Shown piece after piece: positions 35,238 through 43,891 of a stretch of 64,000 bases of DNA (position 1 is its first letter; each line of letters starts with the position of its first letter). The position numbers were made by a program, and so were the translations under genes. The notes beneath the pieces were generated by a model. The model saw nothing but the letters and a program-made list of their open reading frames with translations. It was not told the DNA's origin and ran no database searches. The DNA is from Dyella terrae (GTDB lineage: Bacteria; Pseudomonadota; Gammaproteobacteria; Xanthomonadales; Rhodanobacteraceae), in the NCBI RefSeq assembly GCF_004322705.1, contig NZ_SIZZ01000004.1, positions 1 to 64,000 on the forward strand, read 5' to 3'.

Positions 35238-36650
35238 TCAGAGCGCGTAGTACATCTGGAATTCCAGCGGGTGGGTGCTCGCGCGGTAGCGCGTGACTTC
35301 CTGCATCTTCACCGAGATATAGGCGTCGATGAAGTCGTCGGTGAACACGCCACCGGCCTTGAGGAACTCGCGGTCCTTGTCGAGCGCATTGAGCGCTTCG
35401 TCGAGGCTGGCGCAGACCTGCGGGATGTTCTTCTCTTCTTCCGGCGGCAGGTCGTAGAGATCCTTGTCGGCCGGCGCACCCGGATCGATCTTGTTGATGA
35501 TGCCGTCGAGGCCGGCCATCATCAGCGCGGTGAAGACCAGGTAACCGGAGTTCATCGGATCGGGGAAGCGCACTTCGATGCGACGGCCCTTCGGGCTCGA
35601 CACGTACGGAATGCGGCAGCTGGCCGAACGGTTGCGGGCCGAGTAAGCCAGCATCACCGGCGCTTCGAAGCCCGGCACCAGGCGCTTGTAGCTGTTGGTG
35701 GTGGAGTTGGCGAACGCGTTGATGGCCTTGGCGTGCTTGAAGATGCCGCCGATGTACCACAGCGCCGTCTGGCTCAGGCCGCCGTACAGGTCACCGGCGA
35801 ACAGGTTGTTGCCGTCCTTCGCCAGCGACTGGTGGACGTGCATGCCGCTGCCGTTGTCGCCGACGATCGGCTTGGGCATGAAGGTCACGGTCTTGCCGTT
35901 CTGGTGGGCGACGTTCTTGATGACGTACTTCATGGTCATCAGTTCGTCGGCCTTCTTCACCAGCGTGTTGAACTTCACGCCGATCTCGCACTGGCCGGCA
36001 TTGGCGACTTCGTGGTGATGCACTTCCACCACCTGGCCCAGCGACTCAAGCACCTTGCACATGTCGGCGCGCAGGTCGCCCAGCGAGTCGACCGGGCTGA
36101 CCGGGAAATAGCCGCCCTTCACGCCCGGACGGTGGCCGGTGTTGTTGTCTTCGTACTTGTAGCGCGAGCTCCACGCGGCTTCTTCGGAGCCGATTTCGTA
36201 GAACACGCGGCCCATGTCGTTCTGCCAGCGCACGGAATCGAAAATGAAGAATTCCGGCTCCGGACCGAAGAAGGCGGTGTCGGCGATGCCGGTCGACTTC
36301 AGGAAGGCTTCGCCGCGCTTGGCGATGGAACGCGGGTCACGGCCGTAGGCCTGCATGGTGCTCGGCTCGAGCACATCGCAATGCAGCACCATCTGGGTGT
36401 GCGCGCTGAACGGATCGAGGTAGGCCGTATCCGCGTCGGGCAGCAGGATCATGTCCGACTCGTTGATGCCCTTCCAGCCAGCGATGGACGAACCGTCGAA
36501 CATCTTGCCGTCTTCGAAGGTGCTCTCGTCGATGGCGTGCGCCGGGTAGGTCACATGGTGGTGCTTGCCAAGCATGTCGGCGAAGCGCAGGTCGACAAAC
36601 TCGACGTCATGTTCCTGGATCAGGTCGAGCACTTGCTGGACGGAAGACAT
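35238..36650 (-). CDS. glnA: Glutamine synthetase type I
   Basis: Dodecameric enzyme that makes glutamine from glutamate, ammonia and ATP, the entry point of nitrogen assimilation. The 470-residue protein has the N-terminal latch [18 protein letters not shown], the catalytic segments [17 protein letters not shown] and [17 protein letters not shown], and the adenylylation site in [10 protein letters not shown], so activity should be controlled by GlnE-type AMP transfer. A sigma-54 promoter and NtrC-like sites lie upstream and a strong terminator downstream, so it is a single-gene unit. No glnK, amtB or ntrBC lies beside it. Confidence 0.98.
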   Translation of the reverse strand: MSSVQQVLDLIQEHDVEFVDLRFADMLGKHHHVTYPAHAIDESTFEDGKMFDGSSIAGWKGINESDMILLPDADTAYLDPFSAHTQMVLHCDVLEPSTMQAYGRDPRSIAKRGEAFLKSTGIADTAFFGPEPEFFIFDSVRWQNDMGRVFYEIGSEEAAWSSRYKYEDNNTGHRPGVKGGYFPVSPVDSLGDLRADMCKVLESLGQVVEVHHHEVANAGQCEIGVKFNTLVKKADELMTMKYVIKNVAHQNGKTVTFMPKPIVGDNGSGMHVHQSLAKDGNNLFAGDLYGGLSQTALWYIGGIFKHAKAINAFANSTTNSYKRLVPGFEAPVMLAYSARNRSASCRIPYVSSPKGRRIEVRFPDPMNSGYLVFTALMMAGLDGIINKIDPGAPADKDLYDLPPEEEKNIPQVCASLDEALNALDKDREFLKAGGVFTDDFIDAYISVKMQEVTRYRASTHPLEFQMYYAL

Positions 36651-36703
36651 GGCAAACCTCTGGGGCGGGAAGGGGAAGTGAAGAGCAAAGCTGCAAGGGA
36701 TTT

Positions 36704-36719
36704 AGCAAACCGCGTGCCA
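36704..36719 (-). promoter_or_regulatory. Sigma-54 promoter of glnA
   Basis: On the minus strand TGGCACGCGGTTTGCT is a full match to the -24/-12 consensus TGGCAC-N5-TTGCW. It lies about 54 bases before the glnA start codon. This is the standard nitrogen-controlled promoter type for glnA. Confidence 0.88.
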
Positions 36720-36782
36720 GCGGGCGAAATGGCTTGGTAGCGCGGGTTTCCGAGGATTGCCCCGCATCCCGCGCCTGCCAGG

Positions 36783-36801
36783 TTGCACCACAGTAGTGCA
36801 A
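36783..36801 (-). promoter_or_regulatory. NtrC-like enhancer site upstream of glnA
   Basis: TTGCACTACTGTGGTGCAA on the minus strand is a near-perfect dyad that matches the enterobacterial NtrC site pattern GCACYA-N5-TGGTGC. It is about 64 bases upstream of the -24 element, a typical enhancer distance. Confidence 0.75.
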
Positions 36802-36806
36802 TCTGA

Positions 36807-36820
36807 GTGCCCTATTGCAC
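36807..36820 (-). promoter_or_regulatory. Second, weaker NtrC-like half-dyad
   Basis: GTGC-N6-GCAC is a short dyad 24 bases from the stronger NtrC-like site, a phasing close to two helical turns that would allow cooperative binding. It is weaker and less certain. From 36822 to 37088 nothing further is recognised before uppP. Confidence 0.45.
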
Positions 36821-37088
36821 GCAATTGAACCCAACGTGGCACGCGAATCGTTCATCGTACGCCCGCCAGGCGACGACAGCATGTGGCGGTGCATCGCGGC
36901 GTCGAATCGCCTCTCCCGACGGTGGGAAGCCGACATCGAAGTAAGGCGCACGGCGCCCTCGACGCAAGTTCAGGCGATGCTTCGTCGCAGCGCTTCGCGC
37001 ATGGAGACACCGTCATCAGAAAGCCATCCATCCCACGCGCAATCCCCGTAAGCTAGCCCCCTTTGCAAAAGTCCGGGGCCGTGCATTC

Positions 37089-37886
37089 GTGAGCGACATC
37101 ATCAACGTCATCCTGCTGGGCATCATCGAAGGGATCACCGAGTTCCTGCCGATCTCCAGCACCGGTCACCTGCTGATTGCCGAGAAGCTGGGCCTGGGCG
37201 AACGCTCGGATCTGTTCAACGTGGGCATCCAGGCGGGTGCCATCCTCGCGGTGACGCTGATCTACTGGAAACGCATCTGGCAGCTGTTCACCCAGTGGCG
37301 CGATCCGGCCAACCGCGATTACCTGCTGAAGCTGTTTGTCGCCTTCGCCATCACGGCCGTGCTCGGGTTCATCGTCACCAAGGCCGGCTTCAAGTTGCCC
37401 GAGGCCGTGACACCCATTGCCTGGGCACTGGTGATCGGCGGTATCTGGATGATCGGTGCCGAGCGACTTGCTGCGCGCCAGGTCGATCGCAGTGACGTGA
37501 CCTGGCGCGTGGCGATCCTGGTCGGCATCGCGCAGATCGTCGCAGGCGTTTTTCCCGGCACGTCCCGTTCGGCGGCCACCATCTTCACCGCCATGCTCGC
37601 GGGCACCAGCAATCGCGCAGCCGCCACGGAGTTCGCGTTCCTGGTCGGCATCCCCACGATGTACGCGGCCACGGGCTACGAGCTGCTGAAAGTGCTCAAG
37701 AGTGGCGGCGCGGCGCATGAGGACTGGATGGCGCTGATGGTCGGCTTCATCGTCTCGGCCATCGTCGCCTTCATCGCGGTGAAGTGGCTGCTCGGCTACA
37801 TCCGTTCGCATCGCTTCACGCCTTTTGCCATCTACCGCATCGCGCTGGGCATCGCGCTGTTGCTGTGGCTGCCCGCCGGCGTCTGA
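37089..37886 (+). CDS. uppP: Undecaprenyl-diphosphate phosphatase
   Basis: Inner-membrane BacA-type enzyme that converts undecaprenyl pyrophosphate to the monophosphate carrier for cell-wall synthesis, and can give bacitracin resistance. The 265-residue protein starts with GTG and has the signatures GIIEGITEFLPISSTGHLL near the N-terminus and VFPGTSRSAATI near residue 155, with about seven or eight membrane segments. Length is normal. The regulator gene follows 17 bases later and may be cotranscribed. Confidence 0.96.
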   Translation: MSDIINVILLGIIEGITEFLPISSTGHLLIAEKLGLGERSDLFNVGIQAGAILAVTLIYWKRIWQLFTQWRDPANRDYLLKLFVAFAITAVLGFIVTKAGFKLPEAVTPIAWALVIGGIWMIGAERLAARQVDRSDVTWRVAILVGIAQIVAGVFPGTSRSAATIFTAMLAGTSNRAAATEFAFLVGIPTMYAATGYELLKVLKSGGAAHEDWMALMVGFIVSAIVAFIAVKWLLGYIRSHRFTPFAIYRIALGIALLLWLPAGV

Positions 37887-37903
37887 GCCTGACGGGACGC
37901 GGC

Positions 37904-39490
37904 ATGGAATCGCCACGCCACTATCGATGGATCGACCTGCACGTCGACCTGGTTCGCCATCGCGTGAGTCGCGGCGAGACGGAACTGGACGTGCAGGGCC
38001 TGAGTTTTCAGTTACTGGCCTGCCTGCTTCGCCATGGTATCGACGTTGTCAGTTTCGACACGCTGATGGCGGAAGTCTGGGCGCCAGCCGTCGTCAACGA
38101 AGAAACCGTCACGCAGCGCGTGAAGCTGCTGCGGCAGTCGCTGGGCGATGACGGGCGCAGTCCTCGCTACATCCGTTCGGTGCGCGGGCGCGGTTACCAG
38201 CTGTGCGAACCGGCCGTGGCGCTGGATGCGCTGGTGCCGCAGGAGACAGTGACGCGGGAGTCAGCGCGCCGACGCTGGCTGTGGATCGTGCCGGTCATCG
38301 TCGTCGGTGCGGCCGCACTCGCTGTCGGGTGGCATGCGCACCGCACGCCCACCCTCGCCGCGCCCGGACCGCAACAGGAGCTGCTGCAACGCGCGAGCTA
38401 CTACGCCGGCATCGGCCAGCGTGACAACAACGAACGCGCGGCGGCGCTGTATCAACAACTGCTCGCGATCGACTCAACCAGCGTAGCCGCGAAGGTGGGC
38501 TTGAGCCGCGCCTACAGCGCACGCGTGTGCCTCTACAACTTCCCCTACGAATGGACGCGCCAGGCGCAGGATCTGGCCCAGGCTGCGCTGCGTGACGCGC
38601 CGAACGACGCCACGGCGTGGTCCGCCCTCGCCTATGCGCATGACTGCCGCGGTGAGATGCAGCCGGCCATCGATGCGTATGAAAAAGCCGTCGCGCTGGA
38701 TCCGAACGACGATGCCAGCCGCTCCTCCGCCGCCTACCTCTACCAGGAGCGCGGCCAGCTGGCCGACGCGCTGCGCAGCAATCTGGCCATGCGCGATCCG
38801 ACGGCGCGGGTGCGCTACCGCGACGTGCAGATCGCTCGGGAGATGGACCTGCTCGGCTTCCACGACGCGGCCGAAGGGCGCTTTCGCAAGAGCTTCCAGC
38901 TCAATCCGGACAATGTCTTCTCCAACATCGCCTGGCCCCAGCACCTGTACCTGCAGGGGCGCTTTGCCGAAGCCCAGGCCGCGCTCGACGAAGCCATGGC
39001 GCGACATACCCCGCACGTGGGCCTTTACCAACTGGCCGGCGAGCTGGCGCTGGTTCGCGGGGACCGGGCGGCGGCGCTGGCCGCCTTCAGGCAGGCCGCC
39101 GCGCTACGCCCCCAGATGAGCATGCCCACCACCCTGGTCGCCCTTTACCAGGACCAGGCACCGGACCCGGCGTGGCTGGAGGCGCGCATCACGGATATGC
39201 GCAAGCAGCTGGGACAAGGCATGGGTTACCCCTCCGACCAGCTGGAGCTGGCCATGCTGCAACTGGCGCACGGCCAGCGCGCGGATGCCCTGACGACGCT
39301 GTCTCGTGCCGTCGATGCCGGCTACTCGGACCAGGCGTACCTGCAGGTCTCGCCCCTGCTCAAGTCGCTGTCGGCCGAGCCGGTTTACGCCCAGGCCATC
39401 GACAGCATCAGCCGCCGGGTCGCCGCGCAACGCGCGCAGGTCCTGGCCGCCCCCTGGCGACCGGCGGACCTCGCCGCGCCATCGCCCTGA
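37904..39490 (+). CDS. Winged-helix regulator with membrane segment and TPR repeats (CadC-like plan)
   Basis: A 528-residue protein. Residues about 5-105 form an OmpR-type winged helix (FDTLMAEVWAPAVVNEETVT, then RYIRSVRGRGYQL). There is no receiver domain. A single transmembrane segment follows at about 126-145, and then a long periplasmic region of tetratricopeptide repeats (for example YEKAVALDPNDDASRSSAAY). This plan matches membrane-bound one-component regulators of the CadC/TolB-TPR kind, common in Xanthomonadales. The ATG at 37904 is used because the in-frame extension lies inside uppP. Ligand and targets are unknown. Confidence 0.86.
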   Translation: MESPRHYRWIDLHVDLVRHRVSRGETELDVQGLSFQLLACLLRHGIDVVSFDTLMAEVWAPAVVNEETVTQRVKLLRQSLGDDGRSPRYIRSVRGRGYQLCEPAVALDALVPQETVTRESARRRWLWIVPVIVVGAAALAVGWHAHRTPTLAAPGPQQELLQRASYYAGIGQRDNNERAAALYQQLLAIDSTSVAAKVGLSRAYSARVCLYNFPYEWTRQAQDLAQAALRDAPNDATAWSALAYAHDCRGEMQPAIDAYEKAVALDPNDDASRSSAAYLYQERGQLADALRSNLAMRDPTARVRYRDVQIAREMDLLGFHDAAEGRFRKSFQLNPDNVFSNIAWPQHLYLQGRFAEAQAALDEAMARHTPHVGLYQLAGELALVRGDRAAALAAFRQAAALRPQMSMPTTLVALYQDQAPDPAWLEARITDMRKQLGQGMGYPSDQLELAMLQLAHGQRADALTTLSRAVDAGYSDQAYLQVSPLLKSLSAEPVYAQAIDSISRRVAAQRAQVLAAPWRPADLAAPSP

Positions 39491-39591
39491 GACGCCTTAC
39501 CCAACTTTCGGCGTAGCCGAAATTATTCCTATTCAAGTCTCTGCTGCCGTGGTCATACTCCGCACAGGCAGCTCGGAGGGGAGCCGGTGCC

Positions 39592-40422
39592 ATGCCCACG
39601 CAAGAGTCATCGTCGGACTACGCCTGGCCACCGTCCGTGGTCGGATTCGACATGCCCTCGTCCACCACGCACCCCGACGTGCCGCCGGTGATGATTGCCC
39701 TCCTCGATACACAACCCGACCACTTCTGGATCGAGGCTTTCGCCTGCGAGGTCGAAACCTTCCGGAAGCGCCATGAACTGGAGCAGGTGCGTCTGGACGT
39801 GCGCAGCCTTGTCGTCGCCGGCCCGATCGCAAAGCTGCGCGGACTGACCACGACGGTGCGCGACTTCGTGCACCGCGTGTCGCGCATCAGCCTGCAGCGG
39901 CGCGTGATGGAGCGCCTGCGATCCGGGTCGTCATCGACACCCGAAGAAGAAAACCAGGCCGCCACGCGCGACGTCGACCTGGTGGCGCATATCCCCGTCA
40001 TCGGGAAAATCCTCGAAGCGGTATCGCGTGAAACCGGCATGCGCTTCGCCACCGTCGCGCGCGTATCCGACACGCGCTGGACCGCCTGCGCCGTGTACGA
40101 CACGATAAATTTCGGCCTGCGCGCCGGCCAGGACCTGGTGCTCGAAACCACCATCTGCAACGAGATCCGCGAGCACGGCCATATCGTCACCATCGACCAC
40201 GCCAGCGCGCATCCGCATTATTCCCGCCATCCGACGCCGGCGCTGTACGGGTTCGAAAGCTACATCTCGATACCGATCTATCGGGCGGATGGCCGCTTCT
40301 TCGGCACGCTATGTGCGGTCGATCCCCTGCCGCGCCGGCTGGATCCGGCCACGATCCGTTCGTTGGAGAAGTACGCGAAAGCGATTGGCGCGGAGATCGA
40401 TGCCCGGTCGGAGGAACGGTGA
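39592..40422 (+). CDS. GAF domain protein
   Basis: A 276-residue soluble protein. The N-terminal 110 residues are unclassified, with a stretch of predicted helix (LRGLTTTVRDFVHRVSRISL). Residues about 125-275 form a GAF domain with ARVSDTRWTACAVYDTINFG, LETTICNEIREHG, and YGFESYISIPIYRADGRFFG followed by TLCAVD. That GAF type usually sits before histidine kinase or diguanylate cyclase domains, but here no output domain follows, so it may work through a partner. Its stop codon lies at the first bases of repeat copy 8. Confidence 0.82.
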   Translation: MPTQESSSDYAWPPSVVGFDMPSSTTHPDVPPVMIALLDTQPDHFWIEAFACEVETFRKRHELEQVRLDVRSLVVAGPIAKLRGLTTTVRDFVHRVSRISLQRRVMERLRSGSSSTPEEENQAATRDVDLVAHIPVIGKILEAVSRETGMRFATVARVSDTRWTACAVYDTINFGLRAGQDLVLETTICNEIREHGHIVTIDHASAHPHYSRHPTPALYGFESYISIPIYRADGRFFGTLCAVDPLPRRLDPATIRSLEKYAKAIGAEIDARSEER

Positions 40423-40523
40423 ATTCGCGCCTGCGGCGCTGTGAACGGTGAACAGGTAAGAGCAGGTTCGGACGGCCGTTCGCTCAGCTTTTTCCGTTTA
40501 CCGTTTACAGCGCCGCAGGCGCG
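40420..40523. repeat. BIME-like intergenic palindrome, copy 8, overlapping two gene ends
   Basis: Left arm GTGAACGGTGAACAGGTAAG (40441-40460) faces right arm TTCCGTTTACCGTTTACAGC (40492-40511). GCGCCTGCGGCGC (40428-40440) and GCGCCGCAGGCGC (40510-40522) form mini-hairpins and also pair with each other. Its left edge overlaps the stop codon of the GAF gene. Its right arm supplies the stop codon and last residues of the exporter gene read from the other strand. Confidence 0.85.
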
Positions 40524-41392
40524 ACATCCCCGCTCTTACTCCGCGAACTCATCGCGGTACCCGCCGCCGCCACGATAATCGCCACGATGGCCATCCACTG
40601 CACGGCGGTGAGGTGTTCGCTCAACAGGATCACGCCCGCCATGGCCGCGATGGCCGGCTCAAGGCTCAGCAGCGTGCTGAACGTGCGCGCCGGCAAGCGC
40701 GTCAGCGCCATCATCTCCAGCGAATACGGCAAGGCGGAGCTCAGGAAGGCCACGCCGATCGCGTAAGGCAGCAGTTCGGGCGACAGCAACGCGGTACCGG
40801 CGTGCGCCACGCCAAAGGGAATCACCAGCAGCGCGCCGATGGACGTCCCGAGCGTGACGGCATCGGCACCGAAGCCGGCACCGGCTTTCTGGCCCATCAC
40901 GATGTACAGCGCCCAGCCCACGCCCGCCGCCAGCGCATACATCACGCCGACGGGATCAAGGCCCTGCGCCTGCCCGCGCAAAGGCAGCAGCAGCAGGAGA
41001 CCCGCGATCACCAGCGCGATCCAGACGAAGTCGAGCAGTCGGCGCGAGCCGACGAGCGCCAGCGTCAATGGCCCGGTGAACTCCAGCGCCACCGCGATGC
41101 CCAGCGGAATGGTGCGCAGGGACATGTAGAACACCAGGTTCATCGCGCCCAGCGACAAGCCGTAACCCCAGATCGCGTGCCAGTCCTTCCACTGATCCAT
41201 GCGGCGCCACGGACGACGCCACAGGATCAGGATCAGCGCGCTCAACCCCAGGCGATACGCCGTCGCACCCTGCGCTCCGACGTGCGGAAACAAATGCTTG
41301 GCCAGCGACGCGCCGCACTGGTACGACACCATCGCAACGACGAGCACGCCAACGGCCAGCGCCATTTCAGCAACGGGAGAACGGGAAGACAT
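40505..41392 (-). CDS. EamA-family exporter, RhtA-like
   Basis: A 295-residue inner-membrane protein of the drug/metabolite transporter superfamily with about ten segments in two EamA halves. Segments SLRTIPLGIAVALEFTGPL and SSALPYSLEMMALTRLPART are characteristic of RhtA, the threonine/homoserine exporter of E. coli. I use the ATG at 41392; a longer frame starts with unlikely sequence. The last seven residues (DVAPAAL) are encoded by repeat copy 8, so the native C-terminus may have been replaced by the repeat. Substrate not proven. Confidence 0.87.
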   Translation of the reverse strand: MSSRSPVAEMALAVGVLVVAMVSYQCGASLAKHLFPHVGAQGATAYRLGLSALILILWRRPWRRMDQWKDWHAIWGYGLSLGAMNLVFYMSLRTIPLGIAVALEFTGPLTLALVGSRRLLDFVWIALVIAGLLLLLPLRGQAQGLDPVGVMYALAAGVGWALYIVMGQKAGAGFGADAVTLGTSIGALLVIPFGVAHAGTALLSPELLPYAIGVAFLSSALPYSLEMMALTRLPARTFSTLLSLEPAIAAMAGVILLSEHLTAVQWMAIVAIIVAAAGTAMSSRSKSGDVAPAAL

Positions 41393-41494
41393 GATGTAAC
41401 CGGGGAAAGTGGGGTAGTCATGATGACAGCTCCCCCCACCCAAACCCATGCCATCCCACCCCATTGCTGACATCCCCTGTCAGCAACCACACCC

Positions 41495-41567
41495 CGCTCT
41501 TTTCCGTTCCCCGTTCACGGCCCCGCCACGCGGGGCGGCATAACAGGGCGCGCAGCACCCGACCTCA
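41495..41567. repeat. Degenerate half copy of the BIME-like palindrome, copy 9
   Basis: Only the right arm is recognisable: GCTCTTTTCCGTTCCCCGTT (41496-41515), then CACGG, the mini-hairpin GCCCCGCCACGCGGGGC and GACCTCAC at the end. No left arm is seen. It lies between two minus-strand genes and touches the stop codon of the serine hydrolase. Confidence 0.6.
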
Positions 41568-42695
41568 CGGCAGCGCTTTCAGCACGTAATCGCGGAAGAT
41601 CTCCTGCGATTGCGGATGCGCATAGCGCTGGTTGTACGCCTTGCTGGTCACCACCGCGACGAGCTTGCGCGAGGGCATGACGAATACGTAGTTGCCGCCA
41701 TTGCCCGACATGGCCCAGACCGGTTCGTCCGTGCCTTTCACCGGAAACCGGAACTGCCACCACAGGTAACCGTAGTCGGCATCATCGCGGGCCTGGGCGT
41801 GCACCGTCAGCATGCTGCGCACCCATGCTTCGGACACGATCTGCTTGCCCTTCCAGCGACCGCCATCCAGCGCCAGCTCGCCGAGCTTGGCCAGGTCGCG
41901 GCTGCGGTAGCGGGTGCCACCGCCGCCCATCCCGATGCCCAGCGGCGAAGCGTTCCAGTGCACCTGGGTGATTCCCAGCGGTTTCTCCAGCGCTTCGGCG
42001 GCGAAGGCCGACAGCGGCTGGTGCGTGGCGCGCTCCACCACGGCGCCGGCGACGAAAGCCCCGGCGGTGCAGTAGGAGAAGGCGCGGCCATGCGGGCTGT
42101 CCGCGGGCTTGGTCATCCACGGTGCAAAACCCTTGATGGGCAAGTCCAGCGCGAACTGCAGCCAGTCTTCGCTGACGTACATGCGCTCCTCGTTGCCGGA
42201 CGAGAACTGGTTTTCGTCGTCGCATTCCCACAGCGAACTCATGGTGAGGAGGTCTTCCAGCGTCATCGCCTGCTTGCGCGCATCCGGGTGCTGCACCGGC
42301 TGCTTGTCAGGGAAGTAGCCATAGACCTTCGCCTGCGCACTGGGGATCAAACCCCGGTCGATCGCCGCGCCCACCAGCCAGGCCGTGATGCTCTTGCTAG
42401 CCGAACGGATGTCGTTGAGCTGGGTGGCGTCGCTGCCGTTGAAGTACTTCTCGTAGACCAGCGCACCGTCTTTGACCACCAGCACACTGGTGATGCCCTT
42501 GTAGGTGTTGTCGGCAAGCTTGTCTTCGAGCGCGCCGAAGCGGCTGGTGTCCCAATGCAGGGCGGCGGCGTTGCCGGTGCTCCAGCCGTCGTCGGATTTT
42601 GCTGGCGGCAGATAGTCGCCAGCGACTACGGGCGTTACCGCACCGGCCCACACGAGGGCGGCCGTCAGGGCGGATTGCAGGAACCGGGTGTTCAT
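41565..42695 (-). CDS. Serine hydrolase of the class C beta-lactamase/penicillin-binding fold
   Basis: A 376-residue exported protein with a signal peptide (ending near VTPVVAG, residue 25) and a beta-lactamase-related domain. The nucleophile motif SASK appears near residue 100 (IRSASKSITAWLVG), and a Tyr-containing motif FSYCTAGAF near residue 206 stands where YxN is expected. The late segment WAMSGNGGNYVFVMPS holds a plausible third motif. These proteins include esterases, D-amino-acid amidases and carboxypeptidases; true beta-lactamase activity is not implied. It stands alone, and its downstream end touches repeat copy 9. Confidence 0.85.
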   Translation of the reverse strand: MNTRFLQSALTAALVWAGAVTPVVAGDYLPPAKSDDGWSTGNAAALHWDTSRFGALEDKLADNTYKGITSVLVVKDGALVYEKYFNGSDATQLNDIRSASKSITAWLVGAAIDRGLIPSAQAKVYGYFPDKQPVQHPDARKQAMTLEDLLTMSSLWECDDENQFSSGNEERMYVSEDWLQFALDLPIKGFAPWMTKPADSPHGRAFSYCTAGAFVAGAVVERATHQPLSAFAAEALEKPLGITQVHWNASPLGIGMGGGGTRYRSRDLAKLGELALDGGRWKGKQIVSEAWVRSMLTVHAQARDDADYGYLWWQFRFPVKGTDEPVWAMSGNGGNYVFVMPSRKLVAVVTSKAYNQRYAHPQSQEIFRDYVLKALP

Positions 42696-42792
42696 GGTGG
42701 ATCTCCGTTAGGGGAGACCCACGGGAACCGATCAGCGAATGAAGTGCCTGATGCCCGAATGAAGAAAAATGAAGTGGCGACGAATCAGTCGC

Positions 42793-43746
42793 TTACGCAC
42801 TCAGCCGCTGCTCGCCCACGGACTTCACGCCGACGATCTTTTTCAGCCCCGGCTCGTTGGTGCGGTCGAACAGCTCGCGCACCCACTCGATGAAGGCCTG
42901 CACCCGTGCCGACAAGTGCTTCTTCTGGGGATAGACGATCCACACCGGCTTGCCGGTGGACACCGTGTCGGTCATCACCAGCTCCAGCATGCCCTTGTCG
43001 AGCATGCAGGCCACCAGCATGTGCGGCGCCTGCGTGATACCGAGCCCGGCGCCGACGGCCTGGATCACCGACTCGGCGTCGTTGATCAGCAGGTGGGCAT
43101 CGATATCCACGCCGACCTGGCCACTGGGCGTGTCGAACTGCCATTGGCGCGGCTTGCCGTTGGGCATGATGTAGTTGATGCAGCGGTGATGGCGCAGGTC
43201 CTCGATGCTCTGCGGCGCGCCGTAGCGGGCCAGATAGGCCGGCGAGGCGCAGACCACGTTGCGCAGATAGCCGATCTTGCGGGCGATCAGCGAAGAATCC
43301 TCCAACTGGCCCACGCGAATGGCGCAATCCATACCCTCTTCATTGAGGTCGCCCGGCGCGTCGTTCATCGACAGCTCCAGGCGGATATCCGGATAGCGCG
43401 CTTCGAACTCGTCCAGGCGCGGAATCAGCGCCGCCCGGCCCACGGCCAGCGACAGCCCAACCCGCAAACGCCCCGTCGGCTTGCGCGTGGCGTAGTTCAG
43501 GGCCTCGGTCGCCTCGGTGAGATCGGCGAGGATCTCCTTGCAACGTGCATGGAACGCGGCCCCATCGTCGGTAAGGCGCAGGGACCGGGTCGACCGGAAC
43601 AGCAGGCGCGCTCCGAGGCGTTCCTCCAGGCGCGATACGGCGCGGCTGACACCCGAGGGAGTCATGCCCAGTTGGGACGCCGCCGCGGCGAAGCTTTTGG
43701 CTTCCACCACCCGGACAAAGGCCGAAATTGCTGCAAAGTCTTCCAT
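42793..43746 (-). CDS. LysR-type transcriptional regulator
   Basis: A 317-residue regulator with an N-terminal winged helix-turn-helix (FAAAASQLGMTPSGVSRAVS near residue 20) and a C-terminal periplasmic-binding-protein-like effector domain (GRLRVGLSLAVGRAALIPRL onward). It is divergent from the RND efflux operon with 145 bases between starts, the standard place for its regulator, comparable with MexT beside mexEF-oprN. A perfect 15-base dyad in the shared region is a good candidate for its operator. The inducer is unknown. Confidence 0.93.
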   Translation of the reverse strand: MEDFAAISAFVRVVEAKSFAAAASQLGMTPSGVSRAVSRLEERLGARLLFRSTRSLRLTDDGAAFHARCKEILADLTEATEALNYATRKPTGRLRVGLSLAVGRAALIPRLDEFEARYPDIRLELSMNDAPGDLNEEGMDCAIRVGQLEDSSLIARKIGYLRNVVCASPAYLARYGAPQSIEDLRHHRCINYIMPNGKPRQWQFDTPSGQVGVDIDAHLLINDAESVIQAVGAGLGITQAPHMLVACMLDKGMLELVMTDTVSTGKPVWIVYPQKKHLSARVQAFIEWVRELFDRTNEPGLKKIVGVKSVGEQRLSA

Positions 43747-43768
43747 AGGGACGATTCTCCGCCTATTC

Positions 43769-43783
43769 GTGACTGCCAGTCAC
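43769..43783. promoter_or_regulatory. Palindromic operator candidate for the LysR regulator
   Basis: GTGACTGCCAGTCAC is a perfect dyad (seven-base arms around one C) located 23 bases before the LysR start and 109 bases before the adaptor start. LysR proteins bind dyads of this size in divergent intergenic regions. A possible efflux promoter -10, TATACC, lies at 43813-43818. Confidence 0.5.
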
Positions 43784-43891
43784 CACTGCATTGCACAAGA
43801 AACGGATTTTCTATACCGCAAAGTACATCTATTCTCTCGCGCCTCGAACGAATTGGACCGAACGGTTCACTAATTCAAGGAGCTCCTCCCC

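Noticed and set aside
8866-41567. Integron attC sites as an explanation for the palindromes
   Set aside because: There is no integrase, no GTTRRRY-type core at the ends, and the genes between copies are chromosomal housekeeping genes in mixed orientation.
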